A DNA stretch of 5,259 bases from Chloroflexota bacterium. Lineage in GTDB: Bacteria; Chloroflexota; Dehalococcoidia; SM23-28-2; RBG-16-64-32. This document shows, piece after piece, positions 4,599-5,259 of this stretch. The notes under the pieces are model-generated. The model was not told where the DNA came from. It did no database searches and worked only from the letters and a program-made list of their open reading frames with translations. Position 1 is the stretch's first letter. Each line of letters starts with the position of its first letter. Where the stretch lies: contig JADFKG010000136.1 of assembly GCA_022565075.1 (NCBI GenBank), forward strand, positions 1 to 5,259, read 5' to 3'. A program made the translations under genes and the position numbers.

Positions 4599-5259
4599 TC
4601 AGGCCGCGGCTGCGGCCGCCTCTTCCGGCTCGCTGATGTAATGCTTGATGCTGCGGTGCACTTGCTCGCGGCGCTCGCCAAGGCCGGCCGCCGCGAGCTG
4701 GTCAACGTAGTCGTTGGCCCAACGCTTGCGGAAGTACTCCAGCTTGTTGGCGCCGTCGGCGATCTGCTCCTCCGAGGAGCCACCGCCGAGGAGGATCATG
4801 AGCGCCCCACGCAGGGGCTCGTCGGCGTTCCACTCGTATTCCAGCATGACCTCGTACTTGTTGAGGAGGTGGCTAATCTCCTGTCGGCGATCGCTGTGCC
4901 GGGTCAGGAAGTACTTGAGGTGCTGCGAGCCGTACCCACGCTGGCGAGCGACGTCCTGGATGCAGTAGCTGAAGATCGTGCGCTCAGCATCGTTGTGGGC
5001 GGTGTAGTAGCCGATCTGGAAGAGCATCATCAGCTGGCCTGCGGCCAGGATGTGCAGCGCCGCGGAGGCCTCCGTCCAGGCGCGAGCGTCGATCAGTGTG
5101 CGGTGAAAGTAACCGGGCGCCTGGATGCCGAGACCGCCACCGTTGGACAGCGCCCGCTTGCGGAAGACTTCGAACCAGCGCGCGACGTCGAACTCTGCGA
5201 CCGAGAGGTAAAGCTTGACCTCGTGGTAGCCGTAGGACATCTCCGGCAGCCAGCCGCCG
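4599..5259 (-). CDS. Ferritin-like (diiron-oxygenase/R2-type fold) protein with substituted metal-ligand motifs, 5' end outside window
   Basis: The frame is open to the right edge. From the ATG at 5240 it gives 213 residues, but the codons upstream (reading GGWLPE) are open too and the GGAG before this ATG has no spacing, so the methionine is probably internal and the start lies beyond the window. Helix-rich sequence with two pseudo-repeats: FDVARWFEVF (17-26) and QDVARQRGYGSQHLKYFL (95-112). They match the two E-A-R-H half-sites of ferritin-like monooxygenases (typically DEARHxEVF and DEARHVxYGxxHL), yet both have E replaced by V and H replaced by W or Q. E57 in WTEASAALHILAAGQL may be a remaining ligand. 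The protein ends EPEEAAAAAA. Loss of ligands at both sites suggests it no longer holds a diiron centre and is a structural or partner subunit. It precedes the SCP2-like gene by 30 bases. Confidence 0.78.
   Translation of the reverse strand, partial: GGWLPEMSYGYHEVKLYLSVAEFDVARWFEVFRKRALSNGGGLGIQAPGYFHRTLIDARAWTEASAALHILAAGQLMMLFQIGYYTAHNDAERTIFSYCIQDVARQRGYGSQHLKYFLTRHSDRRQEISHLLNKYEVMLEYEWNADEPLRGALMILLGGGSSEEQIADGANKLEYFRKRWANDYVDQLAAAGLGERREQVHRSIKHYISEPEEAAAAAA

Overview
This is a GC-rich bacterial chromosomal window with seven genes plus one partial gene at one edge (eight coding regions in total, two of them cut by the window ends). It shows no mobile elements, CRISPR arrays or RNA genes. 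The gene families (an ECF sigma factor followed by a small membrane protein, an actinobacterial/Chloroflexi-style winged-helix protein, an ArsA-like protein with a C-terminal alpha-crystallin domain, and a ferritin-like/SCP2-like pair) and the near-leaderless promoters suggest a Chloroflexota (Dehalococcoidia-like) or related high-GC lineage. That placement is inference only.

Layout. 1-941, minus strand: an ECF sigma factor (387-941) whose stop codon is followed three bases later by a TTG-initiated four-helix membrane protein that runs off the left edge. 942-1193: an unusually AT-rich divergent intergenic region packed with short direct and inverted repeats. 1194-1502, plus: a small winged-helix regulator, convergent with 1557-2690, minus, an ArsA/Get3-like protein whose nucleotide-binding motifs are degraded. 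Divergent from it, 2765-3238, plus: a peroxiredoxin-like gene. 3306-4112, plus: an SppA-type S49 peptidase without a membrane anchor. 4119-5259, minus: an SCP2-like small protein preceded in the same operon by a ferritin-like protein whose 5' end is outside the window.

The main discovery is at 2765-3238. The peroxiredoxin-like reading frame is interrupted by exactly one in-frame TGA (2903-2905). It sits at the first position of the family's CxxC active site, giving U-P-F-C. A strong stem-loop with an AGUU apical loop starts about 15-20 nt downstream, in the position expected for a bacterial SECIS element. The gene is therefore best read as a selenoprotein of 157 residues. Standard gene calling would truncate it to an N-terminally deleted ORF beginning at a TTG near 2933 and lose the catalytic residue.

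Functional links between neighbours are modest. The selenoprotein and the ArsA-like gene share a short divergent promoter region. The sigma factor and the membrane protein look translationally coupled. The ferritin-like and SCP2-like genes look like one operon. No selenocysteine machinery (selA, selB, selC, selD) lies in the window.
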